Source: Candidatus Eisenbacteria bacterium | GTDB lineage: Bacteria > Eisenbacteria > RBG-16-71-46 | Direction of reading: 5' to 3' | DNA length: 38,507 nucleotides | Assembly: GCA_013140805.1 (NCBI GenBank) | Contig: JABFRW010000044.1 | Location: forward strand, 1 to 38,507 | In this document: positions 1-8,283 of the stretch, piece after piece | Layout: the number at the start of each line of letters is the position of its first letter | How positions within the stretch are numbered: the first letter of the stretch is position 1 | Translations under genes and position numbers: made by a program | Notes under the pieces: generated by a model | What the model was told of the DNA's origin: nothing | The model's database searches: none | Seen by the model: the letters and a program-made list of their open reading frames with translations, nothing else

Positions 1-304
1 TGAGCATCCGCACGGCGGTGAGGTTCAAACGCCCGTCGGCGATCGCGGCGAACAGGACCGGGTACTCCCGGGCCGTTCGAGCGGCGTGGATGCGATTGAA
101 TGCCTCGTGCTCGGACAGCCGCAGCTCACCCACACAGTAGGCGAGCATCGAGGAGTACGCAGCGGGCCGGTAGAGCTGGCGCGCCTCGACTTCGGCAAGG
201 TGCGCGAGCAGCGAGGCAGTCGTAGTGCGATCAGTGGCGACGAGCGAGGCGAGATCGCGCAGCAGCACCCGGTCGGAGAGGTGCGAAAGCGAGTAGGAAG
301 GCAT
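1..304 (-). CDS. DUF222/HNH-endonuclease-like protein, N-terminal fragment (cut by window edge)
   Basis: This reading frame has no stop before the left window edge. It starts at an ATG at 304 preceded by GGAG with a 7-base gap, and 101 codons are visible. The protein begins MPSYSLSHLSDRVLLRDL and continues with helical, Leu/Ala/Arg-rich sequence (LLAHLAEVEARQLY, YCVGELRLSEHEAFNRIHAAR, LFAAIADGRLNLTAVRML). This matches the N-terminal DUF222-like region that usually precedes a C-terminal HNH nuclease domain in families that are multi-copy in myxobacteria, Gemmatimonadota and Eisenbacteria. The HNH part would lie outside the window, so nuclease activity cannot be confirmed here. I am fairly sure the gene is real because codon use and SD fit, and less sure of the family name, which I recognised by eye. 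Confidence 0.72.
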   Translation of the reverse strand, partial: MPSYSLSHLSDRVLLRDLASLVATDRTTTASLLAHLAEVEARQLYRPAAYSSMLAYCVGELRLSEHEAFNRIHAARTAREYPVLFAAIADGRLNLTAVRML

Positions 305-579
305 GACGGATCTCCGCGGCTGTGAGAGTCGCGGGGGCAGGGCTCTTCATATCATTCGTGTTCGCGGCGCAATTGCAGGCCGGCGTGGCGCCTCGCGGCG
401 AGCCGCGCGAAAACATTTCAACGTCTCACGAGTTCGGCGCAGCTCCGCGCACGTGGAGAGCGCTGGAGCGAGATCAGCAGGCCAGTCGTGCGTCGCGGCG
501 ATGTCGCGCCCGAAAGTCGTCAAGCGAAATCGGCATCGCGCTGCCGCACCGGCTGAAGAAGTCTCGTGAAGCCCGAAGG

Positions 580-2538
580 CTACGGCGCGTCGAAGCGTGT
601 GCCGGCAGCCACCTCGAAGCGCGTCTCGTCGACGCGAATGCGCTGCTGCTGCATGCCGGAGTCGGCAAGCACCTCGGTGGGCAGCCACACTCCGTCGAAT
701 TCCTGATAGCCGCGATACGTCGTCACCACCCACAAGCGGCCCACCGGAGTGGGAACTCGCGTGCGCGTGCCGCGCAAGCGGCCGGTATCGGCTTCGAACC
801 AGGCCTGCCACTCGGTGCCGTGCGCATCGAGGCCGTGCGCACGAATGCAGGGCGCGCCGTCGAACATCGCGAGTGAATCCGGGACCAACCGCTTCGTGTA
901 GGGCTCGAGTGGCAGCATGCCGAGCAAGGCGCTCGAAAATTGCGTGTTCGCCACCATCTCGGGTTCGAGGGTGCGCCGCGGCGACCCCGGCTCGAGCGTC
1001 CACGCCGAGTCGCCGTCGAAGCCCTGAGCCACGCGAAGGTCGCCGAGCGTGAAGCTCACTCGAAAGCGGCCATCCGACGCGAGCGCCGATTCGTACGCTC
1101 CCGCGTAGGGCGTTCCCGGAATGTCGACGCGCCCCCGCTGTGTGACGCCATTGGGCCGCGCCGACTCGACCGCGCCGTAGGCGGAGGCAATCCGGGTTCG
1201 CAGCTCATCGGGGCCCGGGAGCTCGCCGTGGCTCGCGATCGAGCCCGCCGCAGGTGAGCCGCCGTTGGCCTCGCTCGATCGAGCGGGAGTGACTCGCGTG
1301 GCTCGCCCGCTGCGGCGGTGGGCGCTCGCGAGCCGCGAAGCCTCGGCGATGCCGGCGTCCAGAATCGGATCGCGACCCGGAGCACCGGGACTCCCTCGGT
1401 CGACACGCACGTCGGGCGACACGCCGCCTTTCAGCTCGAGGATGCGCGTGTAGGTCGGCAGCTCGAAGGCCGGATACATCAGAACCGTGCTGTCGCCCAG
1501 TTCTTCGAAAGTGGCCGGGATCACCGCACCCGCGGAGTTCTCGCCCACCAGTCGTGCGAGGCCCCGCTGCTTGAGTTCGTAGGCGATGACGTCTTTGGCA
1601 CTCCGCGACTGCCGGTCGATCAACGCCACGATTGGTCCCTGCCAGCCCGAGGTGGAGCCGTCGAGCACCGCGAGCAGTCGCGGGATCATAAACGCATTGC
1701 CGCCGCGACCGCGCAGGTCAAGCACCAGAGCGTCGGCGTCACGCAGCGGACCCGACAGCGCCTCTTCGAGCATCGCGTCGACGCCCTGCAGATGCACGTA
1801 CCACAGGTGAAAATACCCGACTCGTTGCCCGCCCTGCCTCACCACGTGCGCACTGGCGGCGGCCGCCAGTCGCGTCGAGTAGGGCGCCGCCACGATTTCG
1901 ACCGACCTTCCGCCTGCGAGCGAGAGCCGCACGGTTTCCCCGATCGGGGTGATGAGCGCGTGGATCGGAGGATCGAGCCGGTCGCCGAGCGCGGCGTCGT
2001 CGGTGCGCCAGTCGAGCCGCGGGCTGTTCGCCACCGCGACGCCGTCGAGTTCGAGCACCGGGTCCCAGCGCCGCACCCCGGCGTGTTCGGCGGGACCGCC
2101 CTCGAGCACGTTCCAGGCGTAGTAGCGGCCCTCGATCTCGATCAGCTCCATCCCGACCGTTGCCACCAGCTCGTTGCCGAGTTCGGCAAACCAGCGTCGA
2201 TAGGTGCGCTGCGAGATGATCGCGAGATGAGTGGCGGGAACCTGCGAAAGCAGCGACCAGATGACCGCGCGCTCCTCGGCAGGCGAGTGCGCGGCGCGCG
2301 CTGCGGGGCGCAGCGAGTCGGCGAGCTGGAGCAGCCGGGTCTCGCGAAATGACTTGTCGTAGTAGCGCGACTCGAGCGCGTGCACGACGCGCTCGAACAG
2401 TGGCGGCCGGCCCTCGCTCGCGTGGCCCTCGAACGGCAAGGTGGCAAGCATTGCGCCGGCCAGCAGCGCAGCGCCGATCCGCGGGCGGGCGCGACTCAGG
2501 TTCCTCACGTTACCGAGGCGGATGAAACACGATCGCAT
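580..2538 (-). CDS. Secreted S41-family (tail-specific/tricorn-like) peptidase with C-terminal LolA-like domain
   Basis: About 652 aa from the ATG at 2538, which has GGAG 6 bases upstream; a further in-frame ATG at 2586 has no SD. An N-terminal hydrophobic stretch (AALLAGAMLATLPF) followed by GHASEG looks like a signal peptide, so it probably acts in the periplasm. Residues roughly 95-190 resemble a PDZ domain (GGPAEHAGVRRWDPVLELDG). The S41 core follows, with ALVLDLRGRGGN and the nucleophile in DRQSRSAKDV (Ser about 313), then LVGENSAGAV. The Lys used by C-terminal-processing proteases about 25 residues after Ser is not there; the position is in GAV, as in the IRBP/tricorn-like branch of S41. 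The last 200 residues (FDGDSAWTLEPGSPRRTLEP, FEADTGRLRGTRTR, DGVWLPTEVL) look like an outer-membrane lipoprotein-sorting-type domain. Its partner or substrate is unknown. Confidence 0.82.
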   Translation of the reverse strand: MRSCFIRLGNVRNLSRARPRIGAALLAGAMLATLPFEGHASEGRPPLFERVVHALESRYYDKSFRETRLLQLADSLRPAARAAHSPAEERAVIWSLLSQVPATHLAIISQRTYRRWFAELGNELVATVGMELIEIEGRYYAWNVLEGGPAEHAGVRRWDPVLELDGVAVANSPRLDWRTDDAALGDRLDPPIHALITPIGETVRLSLAGGRSVEIVAAPYSTRLAAAASAHVVRQGGQRVGYFHLWYVHLQGVDAMLEEALSGPLRDADALVLDLRGRGGNAFMIPRLLAVLDGSTSGWQGPIVALIDRQSRSAKDVIAYELKQRGLARLVGENSAGAVIPATFEELGDSTVLMYPAFELPTYTRILELKGGVSPDVRVDRGSPGAPGRDPILDAGIAEASRLASAHRRSGRATRVTPARSSEANGGSPAAGSIASHGELPGPDELRTRIASAYGAVESARPNGVTQRGRVDIPGTPYAGAYESALASDGRFRVSFTLGDLRVAQGFDGDSAWTLEPGSPRRTLEPEMVANTQFSSALLGMLPLEPYTKRLVPDSLAMFDGAPCIRAHGLDAHGTEWQAWFEADTGRLRGTRTRVPTPVGRLWVVTTYRGYQEFDGVWLPTEVLADSGMQQQRIRVDETRFEVAAGTRFDAP

Positions 2539-2739
2539 GGTCGGCTCCAGATCGCTGAGGCGGATGGCGACTGTGATTTGCGCCACGAGATGGGATCAAA
2601 TCGTCGAAATGATGGTCTGAATTGCTGGATTCTGACCCTCCAATGGCCCACACTGCCAAGTCACCCCGTGTGCAACTCGGCAGCGGATGCGGGTGCGAGA
2701 CCACCGTGGGCACGGACGTCACTGCGAAAGTAGCTCTTG

Positions 2740-5046
2740 ATGCCCCGATTCCTACCGCCCGCTACGGTGCTTGCGGCGGCGATGTTGCTCGTCGCTGCGG
2801 TCACGCCCGCGGCGGCGGATCTCCATTACTACGTCAAGCCGTTCCCGCTCGGAAACGACGCCAACTCCGGCACCTCGTTCGTGAGCGCGTGGGCGACGCT
2901 GGAGCACGCGTTCGATCAGGTGTCGCCGCCGAACGCCGCGAACGGTGACATCTACATTCACGTGCTCGGCAACGTGTCGACGGGCAGTGGATGGCAGTCA
3001 CCCGCGTTCACCCCGGCCGACGGGCGGCGGCTGATCGTCGTGGGCACGAACCTCGCCGATCCCTCGACGACCGTGATCGACGGTGGTTCGCTCGTGACGT
3101 CTCACGTGACGTTCATCGGGCTCACCTTCGCATCGCGCCTGCAGGTCGACTCGACCGCGTTCTCGGACTCGATTCGCGACTGCCGCCTGATCCACTCGCT
3201 CTCGATCGACGGCGACTACTTCACCATTCTTCGCAGCACGATCCTCGGCAGCAAGTTCGACGACGACCTCGCGATCGGAGCGGCCGGGCAGGGAATCCGC
3301 ACCGTCGGCACCAGGATCGTCGCGTGCACGATCGATCTCGGCTCCGGGCTCACCGAGCGGCGCGGCATCATCCACACCGGGAAGGCCGGCATCGCCTCGA
3401 ACACCCACTCGTTCTGCGACTCCACCCTGTTCGAACGCAACGACATCACGCTGAGAATCACGTCGATCGCCGGAGAGATGCCCGCCGTCACGCACTACTG
3501 GACCCTCAACATGGTCAAGCAGTACAACCGCTGGCAGATCATCAACGACAACTCGAGTGAGTACTCGCTGGTCTACAAGGTTCGCGACGGCAGCGAGAAC
3601 CACGTCTGGAACGCGGACACGCTGCGATTCACCGGGCCGCGCGCGAGCAGTGTGTGGCTGACCCAGGGTGGCAACATCGCCGAAGGCTCACCGAACGTGC
3701 GCAACTGGACGATCGACTCGTGCTACGTCCACTTCGAGCGCGGAGCACTCGAGTGGCACTCGGGCATTCGTTTCGCTTCGATGACGTACACCACCGTGGT
3801 GAGTCAGTCGGGCGTCGCGATGAAGGCCGAGGGCGACTCGGTGGTGGGCGAGAATCGATTCGACCACAACACGTTCGTGGGAGTTCATGGAGACTCGTCG
3901 AACGGCGCGGGCGGAATCGTGGTCTTTCACCCGCTCGACCAGTGGGAGTCGGCTTCGCGCATCCGTTTCACGAACAACATCGTCGCCGCGGCCGATCCGG
4001 TGCGTTCGAACTGGCCGTGTCCGCATCCCCCGACCTCCGACGGTTCGGTCACGATCGACGGCGCGCGGGCGGCGCTCGTCTACCCCGAAGAGCCGTTCAC
4101 CTGTGAGCACTTCGACTCGGATCACAATCTGTTCTCGAACTACACCTACGGCGATGTGCCGGGAGACCGGTCGCTGCTGTGGCAGGGCGCCTCGAAGCAC
4201 TGTTCGGGCGTCGGAGCGGGAAGTGAACTTCACTCGGCCTGTTCGAACGTTGCAGGAGACTCGAGTTCGGTCTACGGCAGCGCGCAATTCGCGTTCGGAG
4301 GCACGCTGGGCGACAGCCTGCCGTCCGCGAATTTCAATCCCGCTCCCGGCCCGCAGTCGGCCGCCCGAGGCGCGGGAAGTGCCGGAAGCGGCATCGGTGC
4401 GCTGGCGTTCTCGCCCGGATCGGGGCTCTGGATTTCGTCCGGCAGCTCGTTCGACTTCTCGACCTCCGGTTGCCCGGCGCTGCACACCGGGACGATCGAG
4501 ATCACGAATTCGTCGAATTCGGTGGCGAGCATCCTCGGCGTGGTCGCCAACTCCACGACGCTCGGTGACTTCGCGCCTGCGTCGTTGAGCATTCCGGCCG
4601 GCGGCTCGCGCACGCTCGACTTCACGTATCAGGTCGTCGGCGCGGAGTGCAGCACCCCGGTCGTCCGCACCATCACGCTGACGACGAACTCCGCGAGCGC
4701 GCCAAGCTTGATGGTGCCGGTGACGCTGCGCGAGAACTCGGTGGTGGCGGTCAATCCGGGGCGACCCCCGGTTCTCGCACTCGCTCAGGTTCACCCCAAT
4801 CCGCTGGCGACGCCGGCCCGATTCGAATTCTCCGTGACACGGAGCACGATCGCTCGACTCGATCTGTTCGACCTCGGGGGACGCCGCGTCTGCACGCTGT
4901 TCGATGGCGTCGCGAACGCGGGAACGCACCACGTCGACTGGAGCGGAGCCGACCTGCGGGGACGCCGAGTGCCGCCGGGTCTCTACTGGCTTCGTCTGGA
5001 AGCCGATTCGCGCCGACTCGTGCGCAAGGTCGCGATCGTTCGCTGA
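2740..5046 (+). CDS. Secreted right-handed beta-helix protein with HYDIN-like and FlgD-like C-terminal domains
   Basis: 768 aa from the ATG at 2740; a TTG one codon upstream is the alternative start. The signal peptide is clear (VLAAAMLLVAAVTPAAAD, about 1-26). The next ~450 residues have the Asn/Asp/Gly-rich short-strand pattern of parallel beta-helix (pectate-lyase-like) proteins: YVKPFPLGNDANSGTSF at the start, then repeats such as NTFVGVHGDSSN and RIRFTNNIVAAADP. Residues about 550-665 resemble the choice-of-anchor/HYDIN-type Ig fold (GTIEITNSS, DFAPASLSIPAGGSRTLDF). The last ~90 residues (VHPNPLATPARFEFSV, LDLFDLGGRRV, VDWSGADLRGRRVPPGLYWL) are a FlgD-Ig-like tail. Such tails in FCB-group bacteria are linked to export or cell-surface retention. 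No catalytic residues can be assigned; it may bind or cleave polysaccharide. It is monocistronic and divergent from the protease gene. Confidence 0.85.
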   Translation: MPRFLPPATVLAAAMLLVAAVTPAAADLHYYVKPFPLGNDANSGTSFVSAWATLEHAFDQVSPPNAANGDIYIHVLGNVSTGSGWQSPAFTPADGRRLIVVGTNLADPSTTVIDGGSLVTSHVTFIGLTFASRLQVDSTAFSDSIRDCRLIHSLSIDGDYFTILRSTILGSKFDDDLAIGAAGQGIRTVGTRIVACTIDLGSGLTERRGIIHTGKAGIASNTHSFCDSTLFERNDITLRITSIAGEMPAVTHYWTLNMVKQYNRWQIINDNSSEYSLVYKVRDGSENHVWNADTLRFTGPRASSVWLTQGGNIAEGSPNVRNWTIDSCYVHFERGALEWHSGIRFASMTYTTVVSQSGVAMKAEGDSVVGENRFDHNTFVGVHGDSSNGAGGIVVFHPLDQWESASRIRFTNNIVAAADPVRSNWPCPHPPTSDGSVTIDGARAALVYPEEPFTCEHFDSDHNLFSNYTYGDVPGDRSLLWQGASKHCSGVGAGSELHSACSNVAGDSSSVYGSAQFAFGGTLGDSLPSANFNPAPGPQSAARGAGSAGSGIGALAFSPGSGLWISSGSSFDFSTSGCPALHTGTIEITNSSNSVASILGVVANSTTLGDFAPASLSIPAGGSRTLDFTYQVVGAECSTPVVRTITLTTNSASAPSLMVPVTLRENSVVAVNPGRPPVLALAQVHPNPLATPARFEFSVTRSTIARLDLFDLGGRRVCTLFDGVANAGTHHVDWSGADLRGRRVPPGLYWLRLEADSRRLVRKVAIVR

Positions 5047-5095
5047 CGGCGCGTCCGCGGCGCGAGGCGCGCGTGGCGCTGCTCGAGTGCCCGCG

Positions 5096-5124
5096 TTGAA
5101 CCACACCGCGTGGGCCGCTACACT
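5096..5124 (+). promoter_or_regulatory. Predicted promoter of the 5.2-11.2 kb operon
   Basis: TTGAAC (5096-5101), a 17-bp spacer and TACACT (5119-5124), the -10 preceded by GC. This is a good match to a housekeeping sigma promoter and to the pattern seen upstream of other genes here. It predicts a leader of about 105 nt before the ATG at 5237. The leader contains a T-run (CTCTTTTTTGCG at about 5130) with no convincing riboswitch fold that I can see. Confidence 0.5.
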
Positions 5125-5236
5125 ACGCCCCTCTTTTTTGCGTGCGGCCCGCCCCCGCGGGCGTGCGCGATCGCCGCGGCCAACCGCGCGATCTCACGCT
5201 GGCCGTTCCACCCCACAGGATCGACCGCACTCACTC

Positions 5237-7399
5237 ATGAAGATTCTGGTCACCGGCGCCTCGGGCTTCATCGGGCAGCCGCTCGTCCGTCGGCTGCTCG
5301 TCTCCGGCCACGCGGTGCGAGCGCTGGTTCGGCGCGTGCCGGTCGCAGCTCCGGGCGACACCCGCGCGGGTGGAGCCGAATACCTGCAGGGCGATCTGTC
5401 CGACGTGCCGTCGCTCGCTCGGGCGGTGGCCGGAATGGATGCGATCGTCCACCTGGCGTGCGCGACCGGCGTGGCGGACGCCGCGCTGGTGCAGCGCATC
5501 AATGTGGACGGCACGCGTGCCCTGCTCGAGGCGGCGAAGACCGCCGGGGTGCGTCGGTTCGTGTTCGTCTCGACCATCTCGGCGACCCGCGAGCGCATGG
5601 GTCCCTACGGCAGAACGAAACTCGAGGGCGAGCGACTGGTCGCGGCCTCGGGCCTCGAGTGGGTCACGGTCCGGCCGTCGCTGGTCTACGGTTCCTCCGA
5701 CATCGGCCTGTTCGCGACGCTTTCGGCCTACTTGAAGAAGCTGCCGGTGGTGCCGGTGATCGGCGACGGAAAGATCGAACTGGATCCGGTCCACGTCGAG
5801 GACGTGAACGCCGTGATCGAACAGTGCGTCACGCGCGCGGACGTGATCGGCAAGTCCTACGACCTGCTGGGCCCCGAACGCGTCACGTTCAACGACTTCC
5901 TGGCGCTGGTCTCGCGCTCGCTCGGAGTCCAGAAGCCGGTCGTCCACCTTCCGGGGCCGCTCGCGCTCCTGATGGCGTCGGTGCTCGGAATGATCTCCAA
6001 ACGGCCGCCGGTCTCGGTCGACAACGTGCTGGGCATGATCTCGCCGGCGCGCGTCGATCGCGAGCCGCTGCGGCGCGATTTCAAGCTCCCGTGGATCCGC
6101 CTCGAGGAAGGCCTGCGTCGCAACGACGATCCGCGTTCGAGCGCCGGCGCCGCGGTCGCCGCGAATCTTGCGAACGCCTATGCGGCCGCGCCGCCGCCCA
6201 GGGTTCCCCTGTCCGGCACTTCGCTGTCGCCCGGGTCCGGCATGGCCTCGCCGCCCTCGATGTCGCCGAGCGGTGTCGAGCTGGGTGCGGTCGCGATGCA
6301 GGAACGCCCGACTTCGCCGGGGTCGGTACCGTTGCCGGAAATGCTGCGCAACTCGCCCCGACCGTTGCGCAAGGTGCGAGTCGGCGTGGTAGGGCTCGGA
6401 AAGATGGGAGTCGCCCACACGACCGTGCTCTCGATGATTCCCGACTGCGAGGTGGTGGGACTGGTCGATCATCACCCGGGCCTCGCCAAGAGCCTGCAGG
6501 GCATGGGACACCGCGCGCCCTACTTCAAGAGCGTCGACGCCCTGATCGATCGCGCCGCGCCGGACGCGATCTTCGTGTGCACGCCCCAGAACTCGCACCT
6601 CGCGGTCTCGCGGCTGGCGCTCGAGGGCGGCTGCGCGGTGTTCGTCGAGAAGCCGCTCGCGCATACGCTCGAAGAAGGGGAGAAGCTCGCCGAGCTGGCG
6701 GCGGAGAAGCGCCGCCCGGTCGGTTGCGGCTTCACGCTCGCCTATCTGCCGGTCTTCGCAGCCGGTCAGCACGCGCTCGCGACTGGCGCGCTCGGTGCGG
6801 TCCGGCAGGCGCGCTCATCGATGTACCTCTCGCAGGTGTTCGGGCCACGCAAGGGCTGGATGTACGAGAAGTCGCGCTCGGGCGGCGGCGTGGTGGCGAA
6901 CATCTCGTCGCACCTGCTGTTCCTGCTCGAGTGGTACCTCGGCACGCCGGTCGAGGTGCGCGCGAACGCGAGTCGGCTTTACGGCGAGGTCGAAGACGAG
7001 CTGCACGGCATGATGACGCTCGCGAGCGGGGCCGAGGTCGGCTTCGACTCGTCGTGGAGCGTTCCGGGCTATCCGCTCTCGGCGGTGGTGATCGAAATCG
7101 AAGGCGAGAACGGAAAGCTGCTGGTCTCGAACGATGCGCTCGAACTCGACCTCGCACAGGCCGCGGGCGGCTGGCCCGCCGGTTACTCGCGTCTGCGTCC
7201 CGCCGACCTGCCACAACCGGCGCGATACGACGTGAACGGCGAGGGCTACTACCTGGAAGACGCCGCGTTCCTCGCCTGGGCGACCGGCGGGGTTGCGCCG
7301 CCCACCACGGTGGACTCGGCGCTGCGCGTGCAGCGCGTCATGGATGCGCTCTACCGCTCGGCCGATCAGAGCGGCGAGCGCGTGAAGGTCTCGTCGTGA
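5237..7399 (+). CDS. NAD-dependent epimerase/dehydratase fused to Gfo/Idh/MocA oxidoreductase
   Basis: 720 aa, with two NAD(P)-dependent enzymes in one uninterrupted frame. Residues 1 to about 310 form an extended SDR: the Rossmann glycine motif is GASGFIGQP (7-15), the catalytic pair is Y124-x3-K128 (PYGRTKLEG), and EDVNAVIEQ follows. A low-complexity Pro/Ser/Ala linker spans roughly 315-375. The second half starts with a fresh Rossmann motif (VGVVGLGKMG, about 382-391) and carries the Gfo/Idh/MocA signature EKP at 471-473, then a C-terminal alpha/beta domain. These families usually oxidise or epimerise sugars, nucleotide sugars or inositols; the actual substrate cannot be read from sequence. 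The start at 5237 is chosen because MKILVTG is the natural SDR N-terminus; the frame stays open upstream but that stretch is not protein-like. The next gene overlaps its stop by 3 bases. Confidence 0.88.
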   Translation: MKILVTGASGFIGQPLVRRLLVSGHAVRALVRRVPVAAPGDTRAGGAEYLQGDLSDVPSLARAVAGMDAIVHLACATGVADAALVQRINVDGTRALLEAAKTAGVRRFVFVSTISATRERMGPYGRTKLEGERLVAASGLEWVTVRPSLVYGSSDIGLFATLSAYLKKLPVVPVIGDGKIELDPVHVEDVNAVIEQCVTRADVIGKSYDLLGPERVTFNDFLALVSRSLGVQKPVVHLPGPLALLMASVLGMISKRPPVSVDNVLGMISPARVDREPLRRDFKLPWIRLEEGLRRNDDPRSSAGAAVAANLANAYAAAPPPRVPLSGTSLSPGSGMASPPSMSPSGVELGAVAMQERPTSPGSVPLPEMLRNSPRPLRKVRVGVVGLGKMGVAHTTVLSMIPDCEVVGLVDHHPGLAKSLQGMGHRAPYFKSVDALIDRAAPDAIFVCTPQNSHLAVSRLALEGGCAVFVEKPLAHTLEEGEKLAELAAEKRRPVGCGFTLAYLPVFAAGQHALATGALGAVRQARSSMYLSQVFGPRKGWMYEKSRSGGGVVANISSHLLFLLEWYLGTPVEVRANASRLYGEVEDELHGMMTLASGAEVGFDSSWSVPGYPLSAVVIEIEGENGKLLVSNDALELDLAQAAGGWPAGYSRLRPADLPQPARYDVNGEGYYLEDAAFLAWATGGVAPPTTVDSALRVQRVMDALYRSADQSGERVKVSS

Positions 7400-8265
7400 G
7401 CGCGCCGACGCGGGAGGTCCCGCGCGTACTGTTGTCGGGTGAATCGCTGCTCGGAGTGTCGCGCGCGAGCCGCGATCGCACGCTCGAAGTGGCGGCGCGC
7501 TATCACGAGCCCGAGTCGCTCGCGGTGACGCTCTCCAAGGCGATCTCGAGCGGGGCGGACGCGATCCTGCTGTCGCCGACGCAGCAGGTGCGAGGTGCGT
7601 TGGCCGAACTGAAGCAACCGTTGCCGGTGATCGCGCTGCTCCCGAACGTTCCCGACTACGTGCGCGACATGAGCGACGTCGGGCTGGTGGGTGCGGCGAT
7701 GAAGCGCGTCAAACGTGCCGGACCGGCGACGCTGGTGCGGCTCGGTCTCACCGGGCTCACCCACGCGTTCGGCGTCGTCAAGAGCGACTTCGCCGCGATG
7801 GTGCCGGTGCTGCTCGAACTGGAAGCCGCCTCGCTCGGCATCCCGCGCCTGCACGGGGTGGTGGTGGCGGCGCCGATCACCGACCTCGCGCTGGCCGGGC
7901 GTCATCGCAACTTCTTCGAGCATGTGAGCCGCTTCGTGCGCGGCCGCTTCGGCGGGCTCGCGGGCTTCGAGACCCACAACCTCGGACACCTGTTGAAGGC
8001 GCTGCGCGAGTGGGGAGTGCGCCCGGACTTCGTGATCGGGCCGGTCAATCCGCGTGGCCTGCTGATGAAGCCGTCGCGCGAGGAAGTGCTGGCGGAACTG
8101 GCGAACAGCCCGGTGCCGGTGCTCGCGAAAGAGCTGCGAGCGGGCGGCGAGGTCGCATTGCTGGACGGCGCTCACTACGCGCGCTCGCACGGCGCACAGG
8201 GTGTGGTCGCCGACTTCGTGGACCTCGAGGATCTCGCGACCGAGCTGCGCGCCCTGCGCGGCTAG
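7396..8265 (+). CDS. Unrecognised protein, TIM-barrel-like
   Basis: 289 aa, starting at a GTG that overlaps the stop of the fusion gene (GTGA), so it is probably translationally coupled. I do not recognise the family. The sequence alternates short hydrophobic strands and helices in the way of an (alpha/beta)8 barrel: GADAILLSP, LPVIALLPN, GPATLVRLGL, RLHGVVVAAPITDLAL, FGGLAGFETHNLG, PDFVIGPVNPRG, PVPVLAKELRAGG, GAQGVVADFVD. Possible ligand residues at strand ends include the E and H of GFETHNLG, the N of GPVNPRG and the K/E of LAKELRAGG. There is no signal peptide and no membrane segment, so it is cytosolic. Position between a sugar-type oxidoreductase and a GT-C-like membrane protein suggests a role in the same carbohydrate or lipid-carrier pathway, which is inference only. 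Confidence 0.75.
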   Translation: MSAPTREVPRVLLSGESLLGVSRASRDRTLEVAARYHEPESLAVTLSKAISSGADAILLSPTQQVRGALAELKQPLPVIALLPNVPDYVRDMSDVGLVGAAMKRVKRAGPATLVRLGLTGLTHAFGVVKSDFAAMVPVLLELEAASLGIPRLHGVVVAAPITDLALAGRHRNFFEHVSRFVRGRFGGLAGFETHNLGHLLKALREWGVRPDFVIGPVNPRGLLMKPSREEVLAELANSPVPVLAKELRAGGEVALLDGAHYARSHGAQGVVADFVDLEDLATELRALRG

Positions 8266-8283
8266 GGCGTTGCGAGCGCCGTG

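Noticed and set aside
305-579. Possible gene in the 275-bp gap after the HNH-like fragment
   Set aside because: Frames here are short, lack SD and run into the protease gene; only an SD and possible promoter for the left-edge gene lie in it.
4904-5236. Upstream extension of the fusion gene (111 codons)
   Set aside because: Arg/Ala/Ser-rich, overlaps the end of the beta-helix gene and includes the predicted promoter; MKILVTG at 5237 is the natural SDR start.
5231-6772. 513-codon minus-strand frame
   Set aside because: Opposite the epimerase/oxidoreductase fusion, which has clear motifs in both halves.
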